A stretch of 64,000 nucleotides of DNA from the NCBI RefSeq assembly GCF_011801125.1, contig NZ_CP046171.1, positions 5,704,001 through 5,768,000 of the forward strand, written 5' to 3'. Below the pieces are notes generated by a model. It made no database searches. It saw nothing but the letters and a program-made list of their open reading frames with translations, and was not told where the DNA came from. Position 1 is the first letter of the stretch. The number at the start of each line of letters is the position of its first letter. This stretch comes from Nocardia brasiliensis (lineage in GTDB: Bacteria; Actinomycetota; Actinomycetes; Mycobacteriales; Mycobacteriaceae). This document shows positions 10,365 through 19,432 of this stretch, piece after piece. A program made the position numbers and the translations under genes.

Positions 10365-10580
10365 ATGACCGATCAACCCCTGCGCTACCGCTTGATCACC
10401 GGAGTCGACGACGCCACGTTCTGCGCACGCGTCAGCGCCCTGCTCGACCAGGGCTACCGGCTGCACGGCTCGCCCGCAGTGACCTTCAACGGCACCGACG
10501 TGATCGCGGCACAGGCCGTGGTCCTCGATGGCGACTGGTCGCCCTCTTCGCACGCTACGCAGGTGACATCTCGGACATAA
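10365..10580 (+). CDS. DUF1737 domain protein
   Basis: This small 71-residue protein has the DUF1737 pattern: YRLITGVDDATFCARVSALL, then a GYRLHGSPAVTFNG-like segment, then VIAAQAVV. Family members are short cytoplasmic proteins of unknown role, often encoded alone. The last 15 residues depart from the family and may be a lineage-specific tail. It lies 80 bp upstream of the regulator gene on the same strand. Confidence 0.7.
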   Translation: MTDQPLRYRLITGVDDATFCARVSALLDQGYRLHGSPAVTFNGTDVIAAQAVVLDGDWSPSSHATQVTSRT

Positions 10581-10599
10581 CACCTCGCAGCGACATATT

Positions 10600-10637
10600 T
10601 TCGCAAAGAACAGTGACGGATATGCGATGATTGCGAA
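10600..10637. promoter_or_regulatory. Candidate autoregulatory site of the RamB/PrpR-type gene
   Basis: TTCGCAAA (10600-10607) and TTGCGAA (10631-10637) form an inverted pair just upstream of the regulator start. They resemble the TTTGCAAA core bound by RamB and PrpR. Autoregulation is inferred from position and similarity only. Confidence 0.4.
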
Positions 10638-10660
10638 GACGTAGGGCTACCATCTTGCAG

Positions 10661-12082
10661 GTGCGGAAGATGTACGCAGGTGCGCGGCTCCGGCGGTTGC
10701 GCGAGGAGCGCAGGCTCACCCAGGCAGCGCTCGCGAAATCGCTGGATCTCTCGCCCAGCTATCTCAACCAGCTCGAGCGCGATCAGCGCCCGCTCACCAT
10801 CCCGGTGCTGCTCAAACTCAACTCCACCTTCGACCTGGATGTGCAGTTCTTCGCCGCGGATTCCGACGCCAGGCTCGTCTCGGATCTGCACGAGGTGCTC
10901 ATCGATGCCGCGGGCGGGCACACCGCGCCGCTCACCGAGGTGGAGGAACTGGCGACCAGACAGCCCGACGTCGCGCGCATCGTCGTCGCGATGCACCGCA
11001 GGCTACGCGCCGCCACCGACCAGCTCGATCTGCTCTCCGCCCGGGTCGACGCGCCCACCGGGACACCGGGCGTGCCGATGCCCTACGAGGATGTGCGGGA
11101 CTTCTTCTACGACCATCACAACCACATCCCGCAGTTGGACATCGCCGCCGAGCAGCTCTTCGAACAATCCGGGCTGACCATCGGCTCGCTGGATCGCCAG
11201 CTGGCCAGGGTCGCCGAGGAGCGGGCCGGGGTGACGGTGCTGGTGCGCGGCGACGGCGCGGACCCGACCATCCCGAAACGCCACTACGACCCCGAGACCC
11301 GCACGCTGACCCTGGCCCGGCGCCTGCGGCCCGGCCAGCGCGCCTTCCAGATCGCGACCACCCTCGCCCTGCTGCTGTACGGCACCGAACTGGACGGCGT
11401 GCTCGCCGAAACCCCTTCGCTCACCGGCGAATCCCGCGTGCTCGCGCGCATCGGACTGGCCAACTACTTCGCCGGCGCACTCGTGCTGCCGTATGGGCGC
11501 TTCCTGCGTTCTGCCGAGGAACTGCACTACGACATCGACCTGCTCGGCCTGCGCTTCGAGGTCGGCTTCGAGACGATCTGTCACCGATTGAGCACCCTGC
11601 AACGGCAGGGCCAGCGCGGGGTGCCGTTCTTCTTCGTCCGCACCGACCGCGCGGGCAATATCTCGAAACGCCAGTCCGCCACCGCCTTTCACTTCTCCCG
11701 GGTCGGCGGCAGTTGTCCGCTGTGGGTGGTGCACGAGGCGTTCGCCTATCCGGGGCGCATCCTCACCCAGATCGCGGAGATGCCCGACGGCAGGCGCTAT
11801 CTGTGGATCGCACGCACCGCGATGACCGCACCGCAGGGATTCGGCACCGCGACAAAGAATTTCGCGATCGGTCTCGGCTGCGACATCGAATACGCCGACC
11901 GGCTGGTGTATTCGTCCGGCCTGCAACTCGACGACCCAGCGACGGCGGTCCCGATCGGCGCGGGCTGCAAGGTGTGCGAACGCCCCGCCTGCGCCCAGCG
12001 CGCCTTTCCGAACATCGGCAGCCCGCTGGCGGTCGACGAGAACACCAGCACCGACCTCCCGTACCCGCGCGTCAGACAGTGA
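10661..12082 (+). CDS. RamB/PrpR-type short-chain fatty acid metabolism regulator
   Basis: This 473-residue protein has an N-terminal XRE helix-turn-helix (about 10-65; SPSYLNQLERDQRPLT matches the family's SPSYLNQIEHDVRPLT) and a long effector part with IrrE-like and DUF2083 regions. The C-terminal cysteines GCKVCERPACAQRAFP correspond to those that hold an Fe-S cluster in M. tuberculosis PrpR. RamB and PrpR control glyoxylate, acetate and methylcitrate genes and sense acyl-CoA. I chose GTG 10661 because VRKMYAGARLRRLR lines up with homologue N-termini; ATG 10670 is the alternative. No prpDC or aceA is adjacent, so the regulon is elsewhere. Confidence 0.85.
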   Translation: MRKMYAGARLRRLREERRLTQAALAKSLDLSPSYLNQLERDQRPLTIPVLLKLNSTFDLDVQFFAADSDARLVSDLHEVLIDAAGGHTAPLTEVEELATRQPDVARIVVAMHRRLRAATDQLDLLSARVDAPTGTPGVPMPYEDVRDFFYDHHNHIPQLDIAAEQLFEQSGLTIGSLDRQLARVAEERAGVTVLVRGDGADPTIPKRHYDPETRTLTLARRLRPGQRAFQIATTLALLLYGTELDGVLAETPSLTGESRVLARIGLANYFAGALVLPYGRFLRSAEELHYDIDLLGLRFEVGFETICHRLSTLQRQGQRGVPFFFVRTDRAGNISKRQSATAFHFSRVGGSCPLWVVHEAFAYPGRILTQIAEMPDGRRYLWIARTAMTAPQGFGTATKNFAIGLGCDIEYADRLVYSSGLQLDDPATAVPIGAGCKVCERPACAQRAFPNIGSPLAVDENTSTDLPYPRVRQ

Positions 12083-12158
12083 CCCCGGATGACTTCGTCC
12101 GAACTCCCCGGAGCCGCGCGCTCGGTCACCGCAGGCGATGGTCCAGCGGCGGCCGCGG

Positions 12159-14438
12159 TCAGGACTTGGCCAGGTACTCCAGGCGTTCGGAGTCGACGGC
12201 GGCGTGCATCATGCTCGCCAGGCCCGGGTGGCGACGCAGGCCGGGGTCGGCCTCGACCACCTCGCGCGCGAGTTCCTGTGCGGCGGTGATGACTTCGAGA
12301 TCGTCGAGCAGCGAGAGCAGCTTCAGCGAGCGGGCGGTGCCGGACTGGGCGGCGCCGAGCACATCGCCTTCGCGCCGGGTGCGCAGGTCGAGCACCGAGA
12401 GTTCGAAACCGTCGGTGGTGCTCGCGACCGCGTCCAGCCGGGCCATGGCCGAGCCGCCCGGCGCTGCGTCGGTGATCAACAGGCACAGCCCCGGGTGCTT
12501 GCCGCGCCCGATCCGACCGCGCAGCTGATGGAGCTGACTGACGCCGAAGCGGTCCGCGTCGACGATCACCATCACGGTCGCGTTCGGCACGTCGACGCCG
12601 ACCTCGACGACCGTGGTGCACACGAGCACATCCACCGAGCCCTCGTTGAACGCGCGCATCACCTGGTCTTTTTCGTCCGCGGGCAGCCTGCCGTGCAGCA
12701 GGCCGACACGGACGCGCGCCAGCGGGCCCGCCCGCAACTGATCGAACACGTCGAGCGCGGCCGCCGTGCTGGGACCTTCCTTCTCGGCGTCCTTGGCCTT
12801 GCCGTTCTTCGGCTTGCCGGTGCCTTCCTCGTCGTCGCCGATGCGCGAGCACACCACGTACGCCTGCCGCCCGGCGTCGACCTCCTCCAGTATCCGCTCC
12901 CACGCGCGATCGACCCAGTTCGGATGTTGCCTGCGGGGCACAACTTTGGACGTGATCGGCGAGCGTCCGCGCGGCAGCTCGGTCAGCGTCGAGGTCTCGA
13001 GATCGCCGAGGGTGGTCATCGCGATGGTGCGCGGAATCGGCGTCGCCGTCATCACCAGCAGGTGCGGGCTGGCGCCGGCTTTGGCCTTCGCCCGCAACGC
13101 GTCGCGCTGTTCGACGCCGAAGCGGTGCTGCTCGTCGACCACCACCATGCCGAGATCGAAGAATTCGACGTTGTCCTGGATGAGCGCGTGCGTGCCGATC
13201 ACGATGCCCGCCTCGCCGGTCACCGCCTCGAGCAGCGCCGCCTTCTTCGCCGAGGCCGACATCGAGCCGGTGACCAGCACGACCTTGGTGGCGTGCTCGG
13301 CAGCGCCGAGTTCACCGCCGCTGCCCAGATCACCGAGCATCCCGCGCATCGATCGATAGTGCTGGGCGGCAAGGACTTCCGTCGGCGCGAGCAGCGCGCA
13401 CTGCTGCCCCGCGTCGACCACCTGCAACATCGCGTTCAACGCGACGATGGTCTTGCCGGAACCCACCTCGCCCTGCAGCAGCCGGTGCATCGGCTGACTG
13501 CGGGACATGTCCGCGGCGATCTCCGAGATCACCTGCTGCTGACCGGCGGTCAGCTCGAAGGGCAGCCGGGTCTGGAACTCGGCGGCGATGCCGTCCGGCC
13601 GCGGCGGGCACGGGCGCGCGGCACGACCGGAGACCTCGTGCCTGCGCTCGGCGAGCACCAGCTGCAACGCCAGCGCCTCGTCGAAACGTAAACGCTCCCT
13701 TGCCTGGTCGATATCGGTCTTGCGCTCCGGTAGGTGGATCAGGCGCAGCGCGTCGGAGATCTTCATCAGCGAGCGGTCGGCCCTGATGTCGTCAGGCACC
13801 GGGTCGTCGATCGGGTCCAGCTGGTCGAGCACCTGGCGGATACAGGCGAGCACGTCCCAGCTCTGCACCTTCGCGGTCGCCGGATAGACCGGGATGAACT
13901 CGCGCTCCATGAACGAGGTGTCCACGCCCTCGGCGCCTTTCGCGCTCTGGGCCAGCCCGCGCAGGCTGCCGCCGCCGCGCACGGTGGTCAGCGAACCGAC
14001 CTTCTCCTCGTCGTCGGCCTCGGGCAGGATGAGATAGCCGGGGTGGCTCAGGTTCCACTGACCGGGCCGCCAGTAGGTGACGGTGCCCGACATCATCGCC
14101 CGAAGGCCTTCTTTGACAACATATTTCACCTTGTCACCGTTGAAGAAGGTGACATCGACCCCGCGTCCGGTGCCGGAGCCGGTGTCGAGCACCACCTTCA
14201 GCAGCGAGCCGCGCCGGTTGCGCATCGGCCGCAGCTCGGCCTTGGTGATCCGGCCGATCACCGTGATGTGCGCGCCCTCCTCTGGCGCCTCCTCGGTGAG
14301 CGGTTGCCCCTGCGTGGCGTAGCGCAGCGGGTAGTGCCGCAGCAGGTCCTCCACCGTGTGCATGTCGAAGGCGTCGACCAGGGAACCGGCCGCCTTAACG
14401 CCGAGAATGTGGTCGAGCCGATCGCCAAGGGTCGCCAT
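12159..14438 (-). CDS. recG: ATP-dependent DNA helicase RecG
   Basis: RecG remodels stalled forks and branch-migrates Holliday junctions. The 759-residue protein has the N-terminal wedge/OB domain (about 1-160), Walker A GEVGSGKT at 323-330, the DEQH box at 435-438 (VVVDEQHRFG) and the C-terminal helicase lobe with QLRGRIGRGKHPGLCLL. The helicase C lobe carries a charged insert of about 30 residues (EGTGKPKNGKAKDAEKEG). The start ATG directly abuts the stop of the DAK2 gene, so the two are probably translated together. Confidence 0.96.
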   Translation of the reverse strand: MATLGDRLDHILGVKAAGSLVDAFDMHTVEDLLRHYPLRYATQGQPLTEEAPEEGAHITVIGRITKAELRPMRNRRGSLLKVVLDTGSGTGRGVDVTFFNGDKVKYVVKEGLRAMMSGTVTYWRPGQWNLSHPGYLILPEADDEEKVGSLTTVRGGGSLRGLAQSAKGAEGVDTSFMEREFIPVYPATAKVQSWDVLACIRQVLDQLDPIDDPVPDDIRADRSLMKISDALRLIHLPERKTDIDQARERLRFDEALALQLVLAERRHEVSGRAARPCPPRPDGIAAEFQTRLPFELTAGQQQVISEIAADMSRSQPMHRLLQGEVGSGKTIVALNAMLQVVDAGQQCALLAPTEVLAAQHYRSMRGMLGDLGSGGELGAAEHATKVVLVTGSMSASAKKAALLEAVTGEAGIVIGTHALIQDNVEFFDLGMVVVDEQHRFGVEQRDALRAKAKAGASPHLLVMTATPIPRTIAMTTLGDLETSTLTELPRGRSPITSKVVPRRQHPNWVDRAWERILEEVDAGRQAYVVCSRIGDDEEGTGKPKNGKAKDAEKEGPSTAAALDVFDQLRAGPLARVRVGLLHGRLPADEKDQVMRAFNEGSVDVLVCTTVVEVGVDVPNATVMVIVDADRFGVSQLHQLRGRIGRGKHPGLCLLITDAAPGGSAMARLDAVASTTDGFELSVLDLRTRREGDVLGAAQSGTARSLKLLSLLDDLEVITAAQELAREVVEADPGLRRHPGLASMMHAAVDSERLEYLAKS

Positions 14439-16109
14439 CTACTCCACTCCGATCTGCACCAGATCCCCGTGCTGCCCACCGGGATACACGATGACCTCCA
14501 CGCCGGGGAAGGTGTCGCCGATATGCCCGGCCAACGCCTCGGCGAGGCCGTCCGGCGCCGCGGCGCCCATGAGCAACGTGACCAGCTCGCCGCCGAAGGC
14601 GAGCATCCGGTCGAGCAGCGTCAGTCCGGCCGCCCGCACGTCGTGATCGATCACCACGACATCGTGGCCGACCAGGCCGAGCCCGTCGCCCGCCGCGCAG
14701 GTGCCGACCATCGTGAGCGCGCGCTCCGGCGCGACCCGCAACGCGCCCCATCGCGTGGTCGCCGCCGCCTCCGACATGGCGAAGGCGTCGTCGACGGCGA
14801 TCCGGCCGCGATCGTGCACCGCCAGTGCCGCGAGGCCCTGCACCATCGACGCGCTCGGCAGCAACAGCACGTCGCGATGCGCGTCACGGGCGGCGACACC
14901 GACCGCGACCAAATCGTGCGCGGGCAGTGCGCCGTTGGGCAGCACCAGGACTTCGCGATTCGGCATCGCCCGGATCGCGTCGAGCAACGCGGCCGCGCTC
15001 ACCGGGCCGTCGCCGCCGAGCACCACCGCGCCCCCGGCCTCGAACAGCGCGGCCGCGCCGTCGCCGGCCGCCACCGCGAGCACGCCGCGGTCGGCAGGCC
15101 CCTCGGCGCCGGGACACGCGTCGCCGGTGACGAGCTGTTCGGCCGTGTCGTGCCACGGCTCGTGGCCGGCCGTGGCGAAGCTTTCGATCCGGATATCGCG
15201 GAGCCGCCCGGCCGCGAGGCCCGCCTCGACGGCCGCACCGGCGTCGGCGCAGTGCACGTGCGCGGACCAGGCGCCCTGTCCGTCGCCGACGACCACCACC
15301 GAGTCGCCCAGCTCCGTGAGCCGGGCGCGCAGCGCGCTCAGCCGCGTCTCGTCGGTGTCGGCCAGCAGGTACATCACTTCGTATTGCGGTGCGGGCGCGG
15401 CCGTTTCGACCGATTCCGGCGCGGGGCGGGCGGCGACGGCCCGCGGTGTGTACGCCGGCCGGGACGGGACCTCACCGAGGGTGACCGCGACCAGGCCGTC
15501 CAGCAGCACCACCAGGCCGCGCGCGCCCGCGTCGACCACCCCGGCGTCGCGCAGCACCCCGAGCTGGGAGGGCGTTTCGCCGAGTGCCTTGGCCGCACCG
15601 TCGGCCGCCGCCAGCGCGACATCGGCGAGCGTGTGCTCCTGGCAGGCGTCCGCACTGGCCGCCGCGCAGTCGAGCACGGTGAGGATGGTGCCCTCGATCG
15701 GCACGCTCAACGCCGCGCGGACCAGCGCGGCCGCGCGCCGCAACGCCACCCGCAGCGTCGCGCCGGTCAGCGGTCCCTCGTGCACGGCCTCGGCGATCCC
15801 GCGCAGCACCTGGGACAGGATGATGCCGGAATTGCCGCGGGCCCCGATCGTCGCGCCGCGCGCCATGGCGGCGGCGACCTCGTGCGCGCTGGCCTCGTGC
15901 GTGCTGGACGGCGCGGCCGTCGCCTCGGCGGCAGTCATCGCCGCGCGCATCGTCGCGAGCAGGTTCGTGCCGGTATCGGCGTCCGGTATCGGGAAGACAT
16001 TGAGCGCGTTGATCTCCTCGCGCCGATGCGCCAGGCCGTCGAGGCAGGCCCGGCCCCAGCGCAGCAACGCCGTGCCGTCCATCACATCCCGCACTCCGGG
16101 CACCGCCAC
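14439..16109 (-). CDS. DAK2-domain fatty-acid-kinase-like protein (YloV/FakA family)
   Basis: The N-terminal DAK2 (Dha kinase L) domain shows [14 protein letters not shown], whose aspartates bind ATP-Mg in dihydroxyacetone and fatty acid kinases, and later [12 protein letters not shown]. The rest is the FakA-like C-terminal region. FakA phosphorylates fatty acids held by a FakB protein; whether this homologue does so is not known. I favour the GTG at 16109, with GGAGGG six bases upstream; ATG 16082 is the alternative. The homologue in M. tuberculosis is also upstream of recG. A 24-bp tandem repeat lies just upstream. Confidence 0.85.
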   Translation of the reverse strand: MAVPGVRDVMDGTALLRWGRACLDGLAHRREEINALNVFPIPDADTGTNLLATMRAAMTAAEATAAPSSTHEASAHEVAAAMARGATIGARGNSGIILSQVLRGIAEAVHEGPLTGATLRVALRRAAALVRAALSVPIEGTILTVLDCAAASADACQEHTLADVALAAADGAAKALGETPSQLGVLRDAGVVDAGARGLVVLLDGLVAVTLGEVPSRPAYTPRAVAARPAPESVETAAPAPQYEVMYLLADTDETRLSALRARLTELGDSVVVVGDGQGAWSAHVHCADAGAAVEAGLAAGRLRDIRIESFATAGHEPWHDTAEQLVTGDACPGAEGPADRGVLAVAAGDGAAALFEAGGAVVLGGDGPVSAAALLDAIRAMPNREVLVLPNGALPAHDLVAVGVAARDAHRDVLLLPSASMVQGLAALAVHDRGRIAVDDAFAMSEAAATTRWGALRVAPERALTMVGTCAAGDGLGLVGHDVVVIDHDVRAAGLTLLDRMLAFGGELVTLLMGAAAPDGLAEALAGHIGDTFPGVEVIVYPGGQHGDLVQIGVE

Positions 16110-16127
16110 CTCTCTCCCTCCGCCACT

Positions 16128-16223
16128 GTGTCCGAGTGCGGCACGCCGCCCGTGTCCGAGTACGGCACGCCGCCTGGGTCCGAGTACGGCACACCGTCCG
16201 GGCCCACCTGCGGCACACCGCCT
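16128..16223. repeat. Four tandem copies of a 24-bp repeat
   Basis: Units at 16128-16151, 16152-16175, 16176-16199 and 16200-16223 share the core GTCCGAGTACGGCACRCCG with a few substitutions, the last unit being most diverged. There are no spacers. The array sits directly upstream of the DAK2 start, within the region between DAK2 and the divergent rpmB. Confidence 0.85.
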
Positions 16224-16539
16224 GGTCGCGCTCGCGTCACGACCGCCGCTCGCCAGGTTAGCGGGCGATACCGACACCTGGCCGACGGTATGGGCGGCGG
16301 TGTCCGGCCGGGTGCGCACGACTACACTCGAGCTGCCCCACAGCCGTCGTCGGCCGCATCGACCGGCGGCCGGTTTGGTGGATCGGTGCCCGTCCCGTTA
16401 CCCTTGCAGGGTTGCCTCGCGTGGCCGTCGCCGGTTTGCGCTGGCCGACATCAGTCGGCAGGGGTACGTCGATACATTGTTTCCGGACATGCTGCCCGCG
16501 GGCGGTGGTCCCCACCATGACATGAAGGAGTTCGCGACT

Positions 16540-16731
16540 ATGGCTGCCGTCTGCGACGTCTGCGCCAAGGGCCCCGGCTTCGGGAAGTCGGTCTCGCACT
16601 CGCACCGGCGCACCAACCGTCGCTGGAACCCGAACATCCAGACCGTTCGCGCCCAGGTTGCGCCGGGTAACACCCGCCGCATGAACGTGTGCACCTCCTG
16701 CCTGAAGGCGGGCAAGGTCGTCCGCGGCTGA
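16540..16731 (+). CDS. rpmB: 50S ribosomal protein L28, zinc-binding form
   Basis: This 63-residue L28 has both cysteine pairs, C5/C8 (CDVC) and C51/C54 (CTSC), so it is the zinc-containing version. Mycobacteria also carry zinc-free L28 paralogues used under zinc starvation. The ATG at 16540 has GAAGGAG nine bases upstream. It is divergent from DAK2-recG and followed by a strong hairpin. A TTGGTG/TACCCT pair (16375-16404, 18-bp spacing) is a weak promoter candidate. Confidence 0.97.
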   Translation: MAAVCDVCAKGPGFGKSVSHSHRRTNRRWNPNIQTVRAQVAPGNTRRMNVCTSCLKAGKVVRG

Positions 16732-16761
16732 CCCGCCACGGCTGATCGGTACGAGACCGAC

Positions 16762-16798
16762 CTACGCCCCGGCACCCTCACGGGTGGCCGGGGCGTAG
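16762..16798 (+). terminator. Hairpin terminator of rpmB
   Basis: CTACGCCCCGGC (16762-16773) pairs perfectly with GCCGGGGCGTAG (16787-16798), 30 bp after the stop. There is no T-run. Confidence 0.7.
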
Positions 16799-16831
16799 TC
16801 ATCCTCGGGTCCGTTCGGCGACCATGGGCAT

Positions 16832-17377
16832 ATGACCGAGTCGAGGTGGCGCATCCAGCCGCTCGCCGCCGAACACACCTATCGTCTCGCCGAATGCCAT
16901 ATCGCGTGCTGGCGTGAGGCCTACGCCGATCTGGTGCCCGCGCATGTGCTCGCCGCCTTCGATGTGCGCCGCCGAGCCGCGCAGTGGGAACGCGACCGGC
17001 TGCGCTACCCGGGACGCACGCACGTCGCGGTGCTCGGCGGCGCGGTGATCGGCTTCGCGAGCACCGGCGAGTCCACCGACGACAACCCGGTCACTCCATT
17101 GGAGTTGACCGCGCTGTACGTCCGGTCGGCCTGGTACGGCACCGGCCTCGCCGACGAGCTGGTGCACACCGTGCTCGACCCGCGAACGCCCTACTCGCTG
17201 TGGGTGTTCGAGGACAATCCGCGCGCGCGTGCGTTCTACCGCCGACACGGCTTCCGGCCGGACGGCGCGCGCAAGATCGAACCGTTCACCGCCGTGCTCG
17301 AGCTGCGCATGGTGCGCCGAGCACGGGAAAACGAGCCGGGCACAAGGCCGTCCGGCCCGGACATCGCCACCGGTTAG
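16832..17377 (+). CDS. GNAT-family N-acetyltransferase
   Basis: This 181-residue protein has the GNAT fold pattern: LELTALYVRSAWYGTGLADEL covers the central strand and acetyl-CoA pyrophosphate loop (normally Q/RxxGxG/A, here WYGTG), and WVFEDNPRARAFYRRHGF is the classic C-terminal motif. The acceptor could be an amine, peptide or antibiotic; nothing here decides. There is no good Shine-Dalgarno. It is 21 bp upstream of the enoyl-CoA hydratase gene. Confidence 0.82.
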   Translation: MTESRWRIQPLAAEHTYRLAECHIACWREAYADLVPAHVLAAFDVRRRAAQWERDRLRYPGRTHVAVLGGAVIGFASTGESTDDNPVTPLELTALYVRSAWYGTGLADELVHTVLDPRTPYSLWVFEDNPRARAFYRRHGFRPDGARKIEPFTAVLELRMVRRARENEPGTRPSGPDIATG

Positions 17378-17398
17378 ACCCGGCCTAAAGTGCAGACC

Positions 17399-18178
17399 AT
17401 GACCTCCACCGCGCAGACCGAGTACGTGAAAACCGTCGACGGCGTCCTGCAGATCACCATCGCCACCGCCGCCAACGGCACGTCCATGGACTTCGGCGGC
17501 ATCGTCGCGGGTACCGCGGCGCTGCGCGCGCTCGGCGCCGAGGTCGGCGCGGTGCTGCTGACGAGCACCGGAGCGAACTTCTGCGCCGGCGGCAACGTGC
17601 GCGGCTTCGCGGCCGCCGAGGACCGCGCCGCCCACATCTACGCCCTGGCCACCGACCTGCACCACTTCGTCCGCGCGCTCGACGCGACGACGGTGCCGGT
17701 CGTCGCGGGCGTGCACGGCTGGGCGGCCGGGGCGGGCATGAGCCTGGTCTGCGCCGCCGACATCGCGCTCGGCGGACCGAGCACCAAGCTGCGCCCCGCC
17801 TACCCCGGCATCGGACTCAGCCCCGACGGCGGCATGTCCTGGACGCTGCCGCGCATCGTCGGCCTGGGCCGGGCCCGCGAAATCCTGCTCACCGACGCCG
17901 TGCTGGACGCCGACGAGGCGGTCCGGCTCGGGCTGCTCAGCAGGCTGGTCGCCGACGACGAGGTGCGCGACGCGGCACTCGAGCTGGCCCGAAACCTCGC
18001 CGCCGGACCGCGTTCCACCCACACCGGCATCAAAACGCTGCTGGCCCAGTCGGGTTCGTCGACGCTGAGCGACCAGCTCGACCGCGAACGCGAGGCGATC
18101 GCGGCCGCGGCCGACGGCCCGACCGGCCGCGAGGGCGTCGACGCGTTCGTGGCGAAGCGGAAGCCGCGGTACCGGTAG
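17399..18178 (+). CDS. Enoyl-CoA hydratase/isomerase family protein
   Basis: This 259-residue crotonase-fold protein has both oxyanion-hole segments, TGANFCAGGNVRGFA and VHGWAAGAGMSLVCAADIAL. The catalytic positions read SPDGGMSW rather than the usual acidic pair, so isomerase or another crotonase activity is possible. The role is probably in fatty acid or CoA-ester degradation. I used ATG 17399; an in-frame GTG lies at 17390. It converges on the hydrolase gene with only 2 bp between stops. Confidence 0.83.
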   Translation: MTSTAQTEYVKTVDGVLQITIATAANGTSMDFGGIVAGTAALRALGAEVGAVLLTSTGANFCAGGNVRGFAAAEDRAAHIYALATDLHHFVRALDATTVPVVAGVHGWAAGAGMSLVCAADIALGGPSTKLRPAYPGIGLSPDGGMSWTLPRIVGLGRAREILLTDAVLDADEAVRLGLLSRLVADDEVRDAALELARNLAAGPRSTHTGIKTLLAQSGSSTLSDQLDREREAIAAAADGPTGREGVDAFVAKRKPRYR

Positions 18179-18180
18179 CG

Positions 18181-19041
18181 CTAGCGCTCGTTGCGCAGCA
18201 CGAACTCGGCGACCGCGTCGGTGAACGCATCGTTGTTGTCACCGGCCGCGGTATGCGCGGCACCGCCGATCTCGACCAGCTGCGCGTGCGGCACCAATTC
18301 CTGGAAGGCCGCGGCCCCCTCGGCGCTCACCACGTCCGATCGCAGGCCGCGCACCAGCAGCACGGGAATCCGCAGCCCCCGCGCGGCCGCCTCCATCTGC
18401 TCGACCATCGCCGAGGCGTCCTCGACCCGGCCGGAAAGCATGTCCGGATCCCAGTGCCAGTACCAGCGGCCGTCGCGCTGCCGCAGATTGCGCCGCAGAC
18501 CGTCGGTGTTGTCCGGACGCGGCCGGTGCGGCAGATATTCGGCGACCGCGTCGGCGACCTGCTCGAGCGAATCGAAACCGTCGCGATGTTTGCCGAGAAA
18601 CTCGATCACCCGCGCCACACCGGCCTGCTCGGGCCTGGTCACGATGTCGACGAGCACCAGCGACTTGATCGGCGCGCCGGGCACCGCGGTGGCGAGCAGC
18701 CCGGTGATCCCGCCCATACTGGCCCCCACCACGACGGCGGGCGCACCGAGCTGCTCCAATACCAGCAAAAGGTCTCGAACCATGGTGTCGCGGCGGTAGT
18801 CGCCGTCGGCGGACCAGGCGCTGTCGCCGTGGCCGCGCGCGTCCAGGGTGACCACCCGTAGGCCGGAGGCGGCCAGCTTGACGCCGGTCTGCTTCCACGA
18901 GTGCCTGGTCTGCCCGCCGCCGTGCAGGAAGACCACGAGCGGGCCGTCCGTCGGCCCGAACTGGTCGGCGACTAGCTCGAGACCACCCGAACCACGCAGC
19001 CGCAGCGGCGCGGGCTCGAGCAGATTGTTCGCATTACTCAC
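18181..19041 (-). CDS. Alpha/beta hydrolase
   Basis: This 286-residue protein has the oxyanion motif HGGG at 40-43, the nucleophile elbow GASMGG with Ser108, and a late histidine at about 263 (IGGAAHTAAGDN). RGLRSDVVS supplies the probable acid. These are the complete parts of a Ser-Asp-His esterase or lipase-type hydrolase. No signal peptide is seen, so it is probably cytoplasmic. The substrate is unknown. Confidence 0.85.
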   Translation of the reverse strand: MSNANNLLEPAPLRLRGSGGLELVADQFGPTDGPLVVFLHGGGQTRHSWKQTGVKLAASGLRVVTLDARGHGDSAWSADGDYRRDTMVRDLLLVLEQLGAPAVVVGASMGGITGLLATAVPGAPIKSLVLVDIVTRPEQAGVARVIEFLGKHRDGFDSLEQVADAVAEYLPHRPRPDNTDGLRRNLRQRDGRWYWHWDPDMLSGRVEDASAMVEQMEAAARGLRIPVLLVRGLRSDVVSAEGAAAFQELVPHAQLVEIGGAAHTAAGDNNDAFTDAVAEFVLRNER

Positions 19042-19103
19042 TAACCGAGGATCGCATAGAACCCGTTATAGTTCTCCGGCGAGCCTCCCGAACGGGTTTC
19101 CGC

Positions 19104-19379
19104 TCAGCAATTCCACTTGCCGGACGCGCTGAAGGTGTTCTGCAGCAGGCAGGTCACCTTGGCGTTGACCGACGACGAGATGGTCGAGGAGCCGCTGGAG
19201 GTGAATTCCTCACCAATCGGCGCCGTCGCGGTACCGGCCGGGGCCGAGGTGGTGTCCGTGGCCCGCTCCAGCGGCAGACCCTGCGCACTCGCGGTAGCGG
19301 CGCCACCGGCGAGTGCGGCGCAGAGGGCGAGAGTCGCGGTGGTGCCGCGCAGTGCGCCACGAACGGTGGTGTTGGGCAT
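19104..19379 (-). CDS. Small secreted protein of unknown function
   Basis: This 91-residue protein begins with a clear Sec signal peptide: a basic start, a hydrophobic core about 13-27, and a likely cut after ASA at about 32. The mature part is about 59 residues, rich in Ser/Thr/Ala. C77 and C91 could form one disulfide near the C-terminus. GAGGAG precedes the ATG. I do not recognise a family. It lies downstream of thiL-ung on the same strand but has its own ribosome binding site. Confidence 0.7.
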   Translation of the reverse strand: MPNTTVRGALRGTTATLALCAALAGGAATASAQGLPLERATDTTSAPAGTATAPIGEEFTSSGSSTISSSVNAKVTCLLQNTFSASGKWNC

Positions 19380-19432
19380 GGGTAGAGCTCCTCACTCGAT
19401 TCGAACTCGGTCGATCACACACAGACGCCCGC

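Noticed and set aside
16128..16223. Tandem 24-bp units considered as a CRISPR array
   Set aside because: Units abut with no spacers and no cas genes are nearby; it is a simple tandem repeat.
13734..16520. 928-codon plus-strand frame across recG and the DAK2 gene
   Set aside because: It spans two convincing minus-strand genes and the repeat array; the composition is that of an antisense frame.
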